A stretch of 64,000 nt of DNA from Stenotrophomonas sp. UBA2629 (GCA_002359895.1 DEOB01000008.1:85928-149927); one strand, 5' to 3'. Positions 34,677-44,700 are shown, numbered from the stretch's first letter. Numbers and translations are program-made. The notes: generated by a model from the sequence alone, not told the origin.

Positions 34677-36287
34677 GTGCGATTGAACAAACGATGCTGG
34701 GCAGGTGCACTCAGCGTGATGTTGGCCCATGCATGGGCCGCACAAGCCGGGCAGAGCGCGGCCGACATTCCGCAGCGCGATGTGGGCGAGGGCCCGTATG
34801 CGCGCCTGGTCATCCGCAATGTGGACATCATCGACGGCACCGGTGCGCCGATCCAGGGCCCGTATGACGTGGTGATCCAGAACGACCGCATCACCGAGAT
34901 CCGCTCCATCGGCGCACCTGGCGGCATTGATCCCAGCAAGCGCGTGGCCGCCGGTGATCGTGAAATGGACGGCACCGGCTTCACCCTGCTACCGGGTTTT
35001 GTCGACACCCATGTGCATCTGCATGGCGACGATGACAGCCAGGGCGTGCCGCCGGAATACATTCTCAAACTGTGGCTTGCCCACGGCGTGACCACCGCCC
35101 GCGAGCTTGGCAGCGCCAAACCCATCGAGTGGATGGCCGATGTGAAGCGCCGCAGCGAGGCCAATGAAATCGCCGCGCCACGTCTGGATATCTACCCGTT
35201 CTTCAACGCCATCCAGCCGGGCATCAACACACCCGCACTGGCCCGCGATGCCGTGCGCAACGCGCGCAAACGCGGCGCCGATGGCATCAAGTTCATCGGC
35301 TCCATCCCCGAGGACGTGCTGTTTGCCGCGTTGGACGAGGCCGAGAAAATCGGCATGCGCACCACCATGCATCACTCGCAGCAGATGGTGGCCTACGCCA
35401 ACGTGCTCAAGACGTCCGCGCACGGGCTGGATTCCATGGAGCACTGGTACGGGCTGCCGGAGGCCATGTTCACCGACCGTCGCCTGCAGCAGTGGCCGGT
35501 GGCGTTCAACAATACCGACGAGCAGTGGCGTTTTGCCGAGGCCGGACGGCTGTGGCAACAGACCGCCGAGCCGGACAGCGAGCGTTGGGACGCGGTGATG
35601 GATGAACTGCTGGAGCGTGACTTCGCACTCAGCCCCACCTTCGTGGCCTACCTGGCCAGCCGCGACCTGATGCGCATGACCAACGCAAGTTGGCACAGCG
35701 ACTACACCCTGCCTGCACTGTGGGATTTCTATCGGCCCAGTCGCCATCATCACGGCTCCTACTGGTTTGACTGGACCGCCGAACATGAGGTTGATTGGCG
35801 CAGCAATTACCGGCTGTGGATGCGCTTCGTCAACGACTACAAAAACCGTGGTGGCCTGGTCGGCGTGGGCAGCGACAGCGGCTATATCTACAACCTGTAC
35901 GGCTTTGGCTATGTGCAGGAAATGGAGCTGCTGCGAGAGGCCGGTTTCAGCTCGCTGGAAGTGCTGCACGCCGCCACCGGCGTGGGTGCGAAGATCCTCG
36001 GCCACGAAGACCGCGCCGGCAATGTGCGGGTAGGGCGCAAGGCCGATCTGGTGCTGGTGCGCGGCAACCCGGTCGCCAATCTCAAGCTGCTGTACGGCAC
36101 TGGCACCATCCTGCTGGATGACAAGACTGATCGCGTGCATCGCGTAGGCGGTGTGGATTTCACCATCAAGGACGGCATCGTTTACGACGCGGGCAAACTG
36201 CGCGAAGACGTGCGCCTCATGGTCAGCCAGGCCAAGGCGGCAGCAGGTCTGCCGGATGCGCCGATGAAGGTCGAACACAATGACTGA
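34677..36287 (+). CDS. Secreted amidohydrolase (M38-like, possible Xaa-Pro peptidase)
   Basis: A 536-residue metal-dependent amidohydrolase with a signal peptide (CWAGALSVMLAHAWAAQAGQS). The metal motif H112-x-H114 is in GFVDTHVHLHGDD; GADGIKFIG supplies the bridging lysine candidate; TMHHSQQM supplies histidines; GVGSDSGY supplies the late aspartate. Exported enzymes of this type include prolidases and other dipeptidases. The GTG at 34677 was chosen because AGGAGGGG precedes it; a longer frame to 34617 lacks a ribosome-binding site. Its end overlaps the GH127 gene by eight bases, so the two form one unit. Confidence 0.85.
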   Translation: MRLNKRCWAGALSVMLAHAWAAQAGQSAADIPQRDVGEGPYARLVIRNVDIIDGTGAPIQGPYDVVIQNDRITEIRSIGAPGGIDPSKRVAAGDREMDGTGFTLLPGFVDTHVHLHGDDDSQGVPPEYILKLWLAHGVTTARELGSAKPIEWMADVKRRSEANEIAAPRLDIYPFFNAIQPGINTPALARDAVRNARKRGADGIKFIGSIPEDVLFAALDEAEKIGMRTTMHHSQQMVAYANVLKTSAHGLDSMEHWYGLPEAMFTDRRLQQWPVAFNNTDEQWRFAEAGRLWQQTAEPDSERWDAVMDELLERDFALSPTFVAYLASRDLMRMTNASWHSDYTLPALWDFYRPSRHHHGSYWFDWTAEHEVDWRSNYRLWMRFVNDYKNRGGLVGVGSDSGYIYNLYGFGYVQEMELLREAGFSSLEVLHAATGVGAKILGHEDRAGNVRVGRKADLVLVRGNPVANLKLLYGTGTILLDDKTDRVHRVGGVDFTIKDGIVYDAGKLREDVRLMVSQAKAAAGLPDAPMKVEHND

Positions 36288-38676
36288 GCGCACTGCAGAC
36301 CGGCGCGGCGGACGTGAGCGCAACACTGCGATGACGCTGGACCGCCGCCGCTTTCTGGCATGGAGCGCAATGGCTGCGGCGGCGGGTATGGTTGGTTTTC
36401 CGGCCAAGGCGTCCGCATTGACCAACGCGCTGCCACGCCGCTCCCTGGGCCAGCAGGTGCGTCTGTCGCCCTCGGTGTTCAGCGCTTCGGTAAAGGCCAC
36501 GCACGGCTATCTGATGCAGCTGTCGGCCGACCGCCTGCTGCATAACTTCCGTACCCAGGCCGGGCTGCCCGCGAAAGCCGAGGTCTATGGTGGTTGGGAG
36601 TCGGACACCATTGCCGGGCATACGCTGGGCCACTACCTCAGCGCGCTTTCGTTGATGCATGCCGGCAACGACAGTGCCGACTGCAGGGACCGCGTGAACT
36701 ACATCGTCAGCGAGCTGCATGCGTGCCAGCAGGCCGGTGGCGATGGCTATGTGGCCGGCTTCACCCGCAAGCGTGCCGACGGCAGCGTGGAAGGCGGTCG
36801 GGTGGTGCTGGATGAAGTGTCGCGCGGTGACATCCGCGCGTTGCCATTCGACCTCAATGGCAGCTGGGCGCCGTTCTACACCTGGCACAAGCTGCTGGCC
36901 GGCCTGCTCGACGCACACCGCTGCTGCGGCAATGCACAGGCATTGCAGGTGCTGGAAGGTATTGCGGTGTACATCGACAGCAAGTTGGGGCCGCTGGACC
37001 ACGCGCAGATGCAGAAGCTGCTGGACTGCGAGTTCGGTGGCATGCAGGAATCCCTGGCCGAGTTGGGCGCGCGTACCGGCAACACGCGTTGGCTGCAGTT
37101 GGCCGCACGCTTCAACCACGAAAAGGTGCTTGATCCCCTGGTGGCCGGCAACGATGCGTTGAACCGCCTGCATGCCAACACCCAGATACCCAAGTTGCTG
37201 GGCGTGGCGCGACAGTTCGAGCTGCAGGCACGCCGCGCCGATGCTGCTGCCGCCTTGTTCTTCTGGCAGCGGGTGACCGGCCATCACAGCTACGCCATCG
37301 GTGGCAATGCCGACCGCGAATACTTCCAGGGCCCGGATACGATCTCGCGCTATCTCACCGAGCAGACCTGCGAACACTGCAACACGCTCAACATGATCCG
37401 GTTGTCGCGTTACCTGTATCGCTGGTCGGGCGAGGCCAGGTACTACGACTACATCGAGCGTGCGCAGTACAACCATGTGTTGTCGCAGCAGCATCCCGAC
37501 GGCGGACGCTTCACCTACATGACGCCGATGCTCAGTGGTGAGGCGCGCAGTTATTCCAAACCCGAAGGTGAGTTCTGGTGCTGCGTGGGAACCGGCATGG
37601 AAAGCCACGCCAATTTCAGTGAAGACATCTTCTGGCAGGACGCCGGTGCCATCAGCGTCAACCTGTACATCCCGGCTACGTTCGACGACGACAGCACAGG
37701 CATCGGTCTGCAGCTGGAGTCGCAGTTGCCGGGCAACGGGCAGGTGCGCCTGACGGTCACGCAAAACCGCGGCGCGGCATTGAAGCAGCTTCGCTTCCGG
37801 CAACCGAAATGGGCGGGGGCGGTGACCGTGCTGCGCAACGGCGTGACGCAGCAGCTGCAGTCGCGCGACGGTTACCTGGAGTTGGCCGGTCCGTGGAGCA
37901 GCGGGGACAGCGTGCAGCTGGCGTTCGCAATGCCGTTGCGCGTGGAACCCTGCAGTGACGATGCCACCGTGGTGGCGCTGCGTCGCGGGCCATGCGTGTT
38001 GGCTGCTGATCTCGGCCCTGCGGACAAGCCGTGGGAGGGTGTGGAACCGTGGATTGCGGCCGATGCGATGGCATCGGCCTTTGCAGCAGCAGATGCCTCG
38101 GACACGTTCGTCGCAACGCTGCTCTCGCATCCGGACGGGCTGCGGTTCGCGCCGTTTCACGGGCTGCATGATCGGCGCCACGCCGTCTATTTCCGCCATC
38201 TGGATCACGCTGCGATAGCGCGGCGTGAAAGCGAGCAGGCTGCGGCCGCCGCCAGCCAGGACAGGCTGGCCGAGCGTCAGATCGATCATCTTCAGCTGGG
38301 TGATGACGCCGACGAGTCGGCCCATGCACTGAAAACCACCGGCAACTCCTACGCCTTGGCCTACCGGCGGCAGAAGGGCCGCGATGTGCGTACGGGCGGC
38401 AGCATGGCGTTCGTGCTTCAAGGAACGCGCGCGGCAACGGTGCTGCGACTGCGTTACTGGGGCGAAGAACACCGCCGCCGGTTTGCGATTGCGGTCAATG
38501 GCGTGGTGCTGGCCAACGAAGTGCTGGACGGCGGGCGCGGCGACCGCTTCGTGGATGTGGACTATCCGCTTCCTGCCGCGCTGCAGAAAGCGCCAGCAGA
38601 GGGATGGCAGGTGCACATCGCGCCGGAAGCGGGCTACTCGGCTGGCCCGGTATTCGGCGCTTGGCTGTTGGCGTAA
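36280..38676 (+). CDS. Tat-exported GH127/GH146-type beta-L-arabinofuranosidase
   Basis: A 798-residue glycoside hydrolase with a Tat signal (DRRRFLAWSAMAAAAGMVG). An alpha/alpha barrel spans about 60-470, with beta domains after it. The unusual zinc-thiolate site of the family is present: E365 and C367 in CEHCNTLNM, C434 and C435 in FWCCVGTGMESH, and the acid/base candidate E347 in NADREYFQGP. In the studied enzyme HypBA1 the first cysteine of the CC pair is the nucleophile that releases beta-L-arabinofuranose from hydroxyproline-linked arabinosides. That fits the surrounding hydroxyproline genes. GAAGG upstream supports this start; an ATG at 36331 is an alternative. Confidence 0.88.
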   Translation: MTERTADRRGGRERNTAMTLDRRRFLAWSAMAAAAGMVGFPAKASALTNALPRRSLGQQVRLSPSVFSASVKATHGYLMQLSADRLLHNFRTQAGLPAKAEVYGGWESDTIAGHTLGHYLSALSLMHAGNDSADCRDRVNYIVSELHACQQAGGDGYVAGFTRKRADGSVEGGRVVLDEVSRGDIRALPFDLNGSWAPFYTWHKLLAGLLDAHRCCGNAQALQVLEGIAVYIDSKLGPLDHAQMQKLLDCEFGGMQESLAELGARTGNTRWLQLAARFNHEKVLDPLVAGNDALNRLHANTQIPKLLGVARQFELQARRADAAAALFFWQRVTGHHSYAIGGNADREYFQGPDTISRYLTEQTCEHCNTLNMIRLSRYLYRWSGEARYYDYIERAQYNHVLSQQHPDGGRFTYMTPMLSGEARSYSKPEGEFWCCVGTGMESHANFSEDIFWQDAGAISVNLYIPATFDDDSTGIGLQLESQLPGNGQVRLTVTQNRGAALKQLRFRQPKWAGAVTVLRNGVTQQLQSRDGYLELAGPWSSGDSVQLAFAMPLRVEPCSDDATVVALRRGPCVLAADLGPADKPWEGVEPWIAADAMASAFAAADASDTFVATLLSHPDGLRFAPFHGLHDRRHAVYFRHLDHAAIARRESEQAAAAASQDRLAERQIDHLQLGDDADESAHALKTTGNSYALAYRRQKGRDVRTGGSMAFVLQGTRAATVLRLRYWGEEHRRRFAIAVNGVVLANEVLDGGRGDRFVDVDYPLPAALQKAPAEGWQVHIAPEAGYSAGPVFGAWLLA

Positions 38677-38703
38677 GTGCGTGCGACACAGCGCCGTCGG
38701 TCC

Positions 38704-38733
38704 TGCGCCTCTCTCGACAGCGGGAGAGGCGCA
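38704..38733. terminator. Hairpin between convergent GH127 and reductase genes
   Basis: A 10-bp stem TGCGCCTCTC / GAGAGGCGCA, related to the dispersed CTCTCCC/GGGAGAG element, lies between the two stop codons and probably ends both transcripts. Confidence 0.6.
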
Positions 38734-38751
38734 TCCATTCCTGCGCTGCAA

Positions 38752-39786
38752 TCAGCCAGGCACGACCCGCGCGGCGGGGTCATCCCGCAGGGCCAGCAGC
38801 TCCGCATGCAGCTGCACGGGAATGCTCACCCCTTCGGCCACGCTCTTCACTCTGGCGGCATAGCGTCGCTGCGAAGGCAGGCGTGCGCCACTGGGCGCAA
38901 AGGCATCCAGCAGCGCATCGGCACGTGCGGCGTGCGCTGCCGTATCGCCGGACGTGAAACGTGTGGGATCCAACGCCAGGATCAGCTCGCCGTGATAGGG
39001 CGAGCCCCCCGCGCCGGCATCGTGATGCAGTGATTCCAGGCTGGTGAGGTCGCCGATCAACGGCCCGGCAATCAGCTCGATCATCGTCGACAGCGCCGAG
39101 CCCTTGTGGCCACCGAAGGTCAGCATGGCGCCGCCATCCACCACGGCCTGCGGATCGGTGGTGGCGTTGCCATCGGCATCAATGGCGCAGTCGGGTGGAA
39201 TGGATTCACCGGCGCGCCGGCGCAGTTCGATCTCGCCGCGCGCAATCGCACTGGTGGCAAAGTCGAAGACATATGGCGGCTGTCCCTGGCGCGGCCAGCC
39301 GAAGGCGAACGGATTGGTCCCCAGCAGCGGCACGCGCCCACCATTGGGCGCTACCCACGCATGGCTGGGGTTGCAGGCCAGGCCGACAAGGCCGGCGTCG
39401 GTGAGTTGTTCGACTTCCGGCCACAGCGCGGAGAAGTGCACGCAGTGGTTGATCGCCATCGCCGCGATACCGTTGCTGCGCGCCTTATCGATCAAGTGCG
39501 GCAGCCCGGCCTCGAACGCGAGCAACGAATAACCGCCCTTTGCATCAACGCGGACAATGGCCGGTGCCTGATCGTGCACCTGTGGCACCGCGTGGCCATC
39601 AACCTTGCCGACGCGTAACGAATGCGCGCACACAAGCGTGCGGTAAAGACCGTGCGAAGTGCAGCCATCGCGCTCGCCGGCAACGATGGTGTGCGTCAGC
39701 GTGCGCACGTGATCAGGGGAAAAGCCAACGTTGGTCAGAACATCAGCAACCAGCGCGGCGGCGTCGGCCAGCGACAGGTGAATCAT
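38752..39786 (-). CDS. lhpD: Pyrroline-2-carboxylate / piperideine-2-carboxylate reductase (DpkA/LhpD type)
   Basis: A 344-residue member of the malate/L-lactate dehydrogenase (type 2) family. The active-site segment HCVHFSALWPEVE is characteristic of DpkA-like imine reductases, and TNPFAFGWP with FGGHKGSAL are the NADPH-fold motifs. It reduces pyrroline-2-carboxylate to L-proline, a step of the trans-3-hydroxy-L-proline route, or the lysine-derived piperideine analogue. Its position beside the hydroxyproline cluster favours the first. The trans-3-hydroxyproline dehydratase that would feed it is not in the window. AGGAG sits nine bases before the ATG. Confidence 0.85.
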   Translation of the reverse strand: MIHLSLADAAALVADVLTNVGFSPDHVRTLTHTIVAGERDGCTSHGLYRTLVCAHSLRVGKVDGHAVPQVHDQAPAIVRVDAKGGYSLLAFEAGLPHLIDKARSNGIAAMAINHCVHFSALWPEVEQLTDAGLVGLACNPSHAWVAPNGGRVPLLGTNPFAFGWPRQGQPPYVFDFATSAIARGEIELRRRAGESIPPDCAIDADGNATTDPQAVVDGGAMLTFGGHKGSALSTMIELIAGPLIGDLTSLESLHHDAGAGGSPYHGELILALDPTRFTSGDTAAHAARADALLDAFAPSGARLPSQRRYAARVKSVAEGVSIPVQLHAELLALRDDPAARVVPG

Positions 39787-40156
39787 TGCGAGCAGCTCCT
39801 GGCAGGATCAAGGACGCGCGCATTCACCGGGCGACATTGCCACGTTCTGGCAGAAGCGCGCACAGTGATGGTGCCACGCAGGGGCGCGCATGGCTCCGCT
39901 GGAAACCCCATGAAACACGCAGAAAAAAGCCGAATGCTGCCCAGCGCATGATGAGGGCAGCGGATGGCAATCGATTCATGCCCCTCTCCCGCAGGCGGGA
40001 GAGAAAAGCAGGTTGCGAACAATCGGCTCGCTGTCCATCGGACGCTCTCGCGCAAGCGGCAGGAACAGGAACAGGAACGGGGCTTAGGAAAGCGCGTAAC
40101 AATCGATTCAAGCCCCTCTCCCGCAGGCGGGAGAGGGGTTGGGGTGAGGGCGGCTC
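39787..40156. repeat. Intergenic region with two copies of a palindromic repeat unit
   Basis: The unit CAATCGATTCA followed by the CCCCTCTCCCGC-AG-GCGGGAGAG palindrome occurs at 39968-40003 and again at 40100-40138, 132 bp apart and nearly identical. Between them is an AGGAAC triplet (about 40063-40078). The second copy ends 19 bp from the gltD stop and probably terminates it. No coding potential is seen. Confidence 0.7.
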
Positions 40157-41602
40157 TTACCGCTTCAACAACGCCACAATGCTTTCCGCCGCATCGCGGC
40201 CTTCAGCAACCGCAGTCACCACCAGGTCCGCACCGCGCACCGCATCACCGCCGGCAAACAACTTGGCGTTGTGTGTCTGGTACGGCAGGCGGCCGGCACC
40301 GCCGGCCACGATGCGGCCATTGGCGGTGGCTTCCACGCCCTGCGAGGACAGCCACTCCGGCAATGTCGGTGAGAAGCCAAACGCAATGATCACCACGTCC
40401 GCTTCCAACAGCGACTCGCTGCCTTCAATGGCTTCCGCATTGCGACGGCCAGTGGCGTCGGGCTCGCCCAGCCGTGTTTCCACCACGGTCACGCCGATCA
40501 CTTCATCATCGGCGCCGGCCTCAATGGCCTGTGGCAAACGGTTGAACAGGAAGCGCACGCCTTCTTCACGGGCATTGGCAACCTCGCGTGCGGAGCCCGG
40601 CATGTTGGCTTCGTCGCGACGATACGCGCAGGTCACACGTGCCGCGCCGAGGCGGATGGCGCTGCGCACGCAGTCCATGCCGGTGTCGCCACCGCCGAGC
40701 ACCACCACCCGCTTGCCGTTGAGGTCGGGCAGGGCGATCTGGTCTTCCCAACCGGCAATCGGCCGGCCGTGCGGATCGTTGCCACTGACGATGCGGCTGT
40801 TCTGCACGAGAAACGGCAGCGCCGGCAGTACGCCTTTCAGGTCTTGGCCAATCAAGCCGCCGTCGGTGTAACGGTACGCGCCGGTGCCGAGAAACACCGC
40901 GTCATGGTCGGCCTGCAGCTGTTCGATGGTGATGTCGCGGCCAATCTCCACGCCCAGACGGAACTGCACGCCCATGCCTTCAAGGATCTCGCGCCGGCGG
41001 TCAATCACGCTCTTGTCCAGCTTGAAACTGGGGATGCCGAACTGCAGCAGCCCGCCGATCTGCTCGTAGCGGTCAAACACCACCGCTTGAATGCCGGCAC
41101 GCGCGAGACGATCCGCGCAGGCCAGGCCGGCAGGGCCGGCACCCACAATGGCCACGCGCTGGCCGGTGGGCTGCACGGCATGCAGGTCCGGCTTCCAGCC
41201 GGTGGCCAAGGCGGTATCGACGATGTACTTCTCCACCGCACCAATGGTGACCGCGCCGAATTCCTCCAGCGTACAGCTGCCTTCGCACAGGCGATCCTGC
41301 GGACACACACGGCCGCACACTTCCGGCAGTGGATTGGTGGAATGGCACAGCGTGGCCGCTTCATGGATGCGGTCTTCCTGCACCAGCTGCAGCCACTGTG
41401 GGATGGCGTTGTGTACCGGGCACTTCCAGCTGCAATACGGGTTGCCGCAATCCAGACAACGTCCGGCCTGGTACTGCGCATCGGCCTTGTCGAATTTGCC
41501 GTACAACTCGCCCCAATCGCCGGACGTGCGCAGTTCCACCGGAATGCGCTGGGGCATGGTGCGGGGCAGGTCGAGGAACTGGAAGGCTTGTTTGCGGCTC
41601 AT
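40157..41602 (-). CDS. gltD: Glutamate synthase small (beta) subunit
   Basis: A 481-residue NADPH-dependent flavoprotein that supplies electrons to GltB. The N-terminal Fe-S domain has cysteine sets in GRCLDCGNPYCSWKCPVHN and CGRVCPQDRLCEGSCT. FAD binding is at RVAIVGAGPAGLACADRLAR and the NADPH fold at KRVVVLGGGDTGMDCVRSA. The start at 41602 matches the usual GltD N-terminus (SRKQAFQFLDLPR), although no strong ribosome-binding site is visible. A palindromic repeat of about 130 bp context separates it from gltB. Confidence 0.96.
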   Translation of the reverse strand: MSRKQAFQFLDLPRTMPQRIPVELRTSGDWGELYGKFDKADAQYQAGRCLDCGNPYCSWKCPVHNAIPQWLQLVQEDRIHEAATLCHSTNPLPEVCGRVCPQDRLCEGSCTLEEFGAVTIGAVEKYIVDTALATGWKPDLHAVQPTGQRVAIVGAGPAGLACADRLARAGIQAVVFDRYEQIGGLLQFGIPSFKLDKSVIDRRREILEGMGVQFRLGVEIGRDITIEQLQADHDAVFLGTGAYRYTDGGLIGQDLKGVLPALPFLVQNSRIVSGNDPHGRPIAGWEDQIALPDLNGKRVVVLGGGDTGMDCVRSAIRLGAARVTCAYRRDEANMPGSAREVANAREEGVRFLFNRLPQAIEAGADDEVIGVTVVETRLGEPDATGRRNAEAIEGSESLLEADVVIIAFGFSPTLPEWLSSQGVEATANGRIVAGGAGRLPYQTHNAKLFAGGDAVRGADLVVTAVAEGRDAAESIVALLKR

Positions 41603-41704
41603 GGGGAACTCGTTGCGTCTGGGAGGCTCCTTTTCCCGCACGCGGAAGAAGGTGCCCCGAAGGGGCGGATGAGGGGCTTTGCTTCCAAAGCACCCTCACC
41701 CCGG

Positions 41705-41728
41705 CCCTCTCCCACGGGCGGGAGAGGG
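41705..41728. repeat. Palindromic repeat between gltB and gltD
   Basis: CCCTCTCCC / GGGAGAGGG with a 6-base loop begins ten bases after the gltB stop (reading on the minus strand) and is flanked by the usual CACCCTCACCCC tail. It may attenuate transcription into gltD. Confidence 0.6.
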
Positions 41729-41737
41729 GGAGATGCA

Positions 41738-44700
41738 TCAGGCGGCGTTGCGCAGGGCCGCAGCCAGCGATTCAATGCTGGCGGCCTTGGGTTTGACCAA
41801 CCAGAACTTGCCGACGTAATCGCGGAATTCATCCAGAATCTGCTGCGCCCAGATGCTGCCGGTCAGTTCGCGATGACGGCTGATCAAGGTATGCAGATGC
41901 TGGCGATGGTTCTCGAAACCTTCGGCCGAGATGCGGTGGATGTCGATCAGCTCATGGTTGTAGCGGTCCACGAAATCACGGTCGATATCCAGCACATACG
42001 CCAAGCCACCGGTGAAGCCGGCACCGAAGTTCAGGCCGACCTTGCCGAGCACGGCGACGATGCCGTCGGTCATGTACTCGCAGCAGTGGTCGCCGGCACC
42101 TTCAATCACCGCCAGCGCGCCGGAGTTGCGCACGCCGAAGCGTTCGCCCGCCCGCCCTGCGGCAAACAGCTCGCCGCCGGTGGCACCGTACAGGCAGGTG
42201 TTGCCGATGATGGCGGTGTTGCGGGCCTCGAAGCGCGCGCCACGCGGCGGACGCACCACCAACCGGCCACCGGCCATGCCCTTGCCGACGTAATCGTTGG
42301 CCTCGCCTTCCACTTCCAGGTTCAAACCATCCACGTTGAAAGCGCCCAGGCTTTGCCCGGCCGTGCCACGGAAACGCAGGTTCAACGGCGCATCATTCAT
42401 GCCGTGGTTGCCATGCGCACGGGCGATGGTGCCGGACAGGCGCGTGCCGATTGAACGGTCGGTGTTGTGGATCAGGAAGCGATGATCGCCGCCGCGTTTA
42501 TGGGCGATGGCGTCGGCCAGCAGCGTATCCATCTGCGTGGCCAGGCTGTCCGGTGATTGATACAGGCGCTGCGCTGCGCAATGCGGGCCTTCATAACGGG
42601 CCGGTGCCAGCAGCCGCGACAGATCCACCTTGACGCCTTCACGCGGCGAGACTTCCAGCTGCTCCAGCAGATCGGTGCGGCCGACGATTTCATCCAGTGA
42701 GCGCACGCCCAGGTACGACAGCCATTCGCGCACCTCTTCAGCCAGCAGCCGGAAGAAGTTTTCCACACGCTCGGGCAGGCCGGTGAAGTAACCCTCGCGC
42801 AGGCGTTCGTCCTGCGTAGCCACGCCGGTGGCGCAGTTGTTGAGGTGGCAGATGCGCAGGTATTTGCAGCCCAGCACAATCATCGGCCCGGTGCCGAAGC
42901 CGAAGCTGTCCGCGCCCAGCAGTGCTGCCTTGATCACATCCAGGCCGGTCTTCAAACCGCCGTCGGTCTGCAGCTGCGTGCGGCCGCGCAGGTCGTTGCC
43001 GATCAATGCCTGATGCGACTCGGCCACGCCCAGTTCCCACGGCACGCCGGCATAACGGATGGAGCTGATCGGCGAGGCACCGGTGCCGCCGTCATGGCCG
43101 GACACCGTGATCAGATCGGCACCGGCTTTGACCACGCCCGCAGCAATGGTGCCCACGCCGGCATGCGACACCAGCTTCACCGACACCAGCGCATCGGGAT
43201 TGACCTGCTTCAGGTCGTAGATGAGCTGTGCGAGGTCTTCGATGGAATAGATGTCGTGATGCGGCGGCGGCGAAATCAAGCCGATGCCCGGCTTTGCATA
43301 GCGCAGCCGCGCGATCAGCTCGTTGACCTTGTGGCCGGGCAGCTGGCCCCCTTCGCCGGGCTTGGCGCCCTGGGCGACCTTGATCTGCAGCACCTCGGCA
43401 TTGACCAGGTATTCGGCGGTGACGCCAAAACGGCCCGATGCCACCTGTTTGATCTTGGAGCGCTTCTCGGTGCCGTAACGCACCGGGTCTTCGCCACCTT
43501 CGCCGGAGTTGGAACGACCGCCAAGGCGGTTCATCGCAATGGCCAGCGCTTCGTGCGCTTCCGGCGACAACGCGCCGAGCGAAATGGCAGCGGTGTCGAA
43601 ACGCTTGAACAGCGCTTGCGCCGGTTCCACTTCCGCCAGTGGCGTCGGCGTGGCAGCGGGCTTGAGCTGCAGCAGATCGCGCAGCGCCGAGGTCGGACGC
43701 GAATGCACCGCGTCCCGGTACGCGCGCCAGTCTTCCGCCTTGCCGGTACGCGAGGCGCGCTGCAGTGTCAGCACGACGTCCGGGTTGTACATGTGGTATT
43801 CGCCGCCGTGCACGTACTTGAGCAGGCCACCCACTTCAGCCGGCGCCAGCGCGTTCCATGCGCGCACGGTGAGCTCCTGCGCCTCGGTGTCCAGCCGCGC
43901 CAGGTTGACGCCGCCGATGCGCGCGGTGGCATCGGGGAAGCACAGCTGCACCACGTCCGGGTCCAGGCCGATGATCTCGAACAACTGCGCGCCGCGATAA
44001 CTGGCCACGGTGCAGATGCCCATCTTGGAGATGATCTTGCTCAGGCCCTTGTAGATACCCTTGCGGTAGCTGCGGCCAATCTGCGAAACCTCACCGCCCT
44101 TCTTCAGCTGCAGGATGCCGCGCCGGCCCATGTCGAACAGCGTCTGGTAGGCCAGATACGGATACACCGCCGTGGCGCCATAGCCCAGCAGGCAGGCCAT
44201 GTGATGCGCGTCGCGCGCGGTGCCGGTTTCAACGATCAGGTTGACGTCGCAACGCAGGCCCACCGTGGACAGGTGGTGATGCACCGCGCTGGTGGCCAGC
44301 AGCGCATGCACCATTGGCCGTTCCGGCACCGGATAGCGGTCAGACAACAGCAGCATCACCGCACCATCGCGTGCGGCCTGCTCGCACTGCGCGCAGATGC
44401 GCTCGATGCCGGCCTTGATGCCTTCTTCAACGCTGTAGGACAGGTCGATCAGGCGATTGCGTTCAACGTACTGCTCCATCTTCAACAGCTGGCGCAGCTT
44501 GCGTTGGCTGAGCACCGGCGAGTTGAGGATGACGTGGTTCACTGTCTCCGGGCCGGCGTGGAAGATGTTGGTTTCCTTGCCCAGCTGGGTGCTCAACGAC
44601 ATCGCGCATTCTTCGCGCAGCGGGTCGATGGGGGGGTTGGTGACCTGCGCGAATGCCTGGCGGAAATAGTCGTACAGCGGCCGCGTGTGGCGGCTGAGCA

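Noticed and set aside
36223..38751. 842-codon open frame on the minus strand
   Set aside because: Antisense to the GH127-type gene; no recognisable protein sequence.
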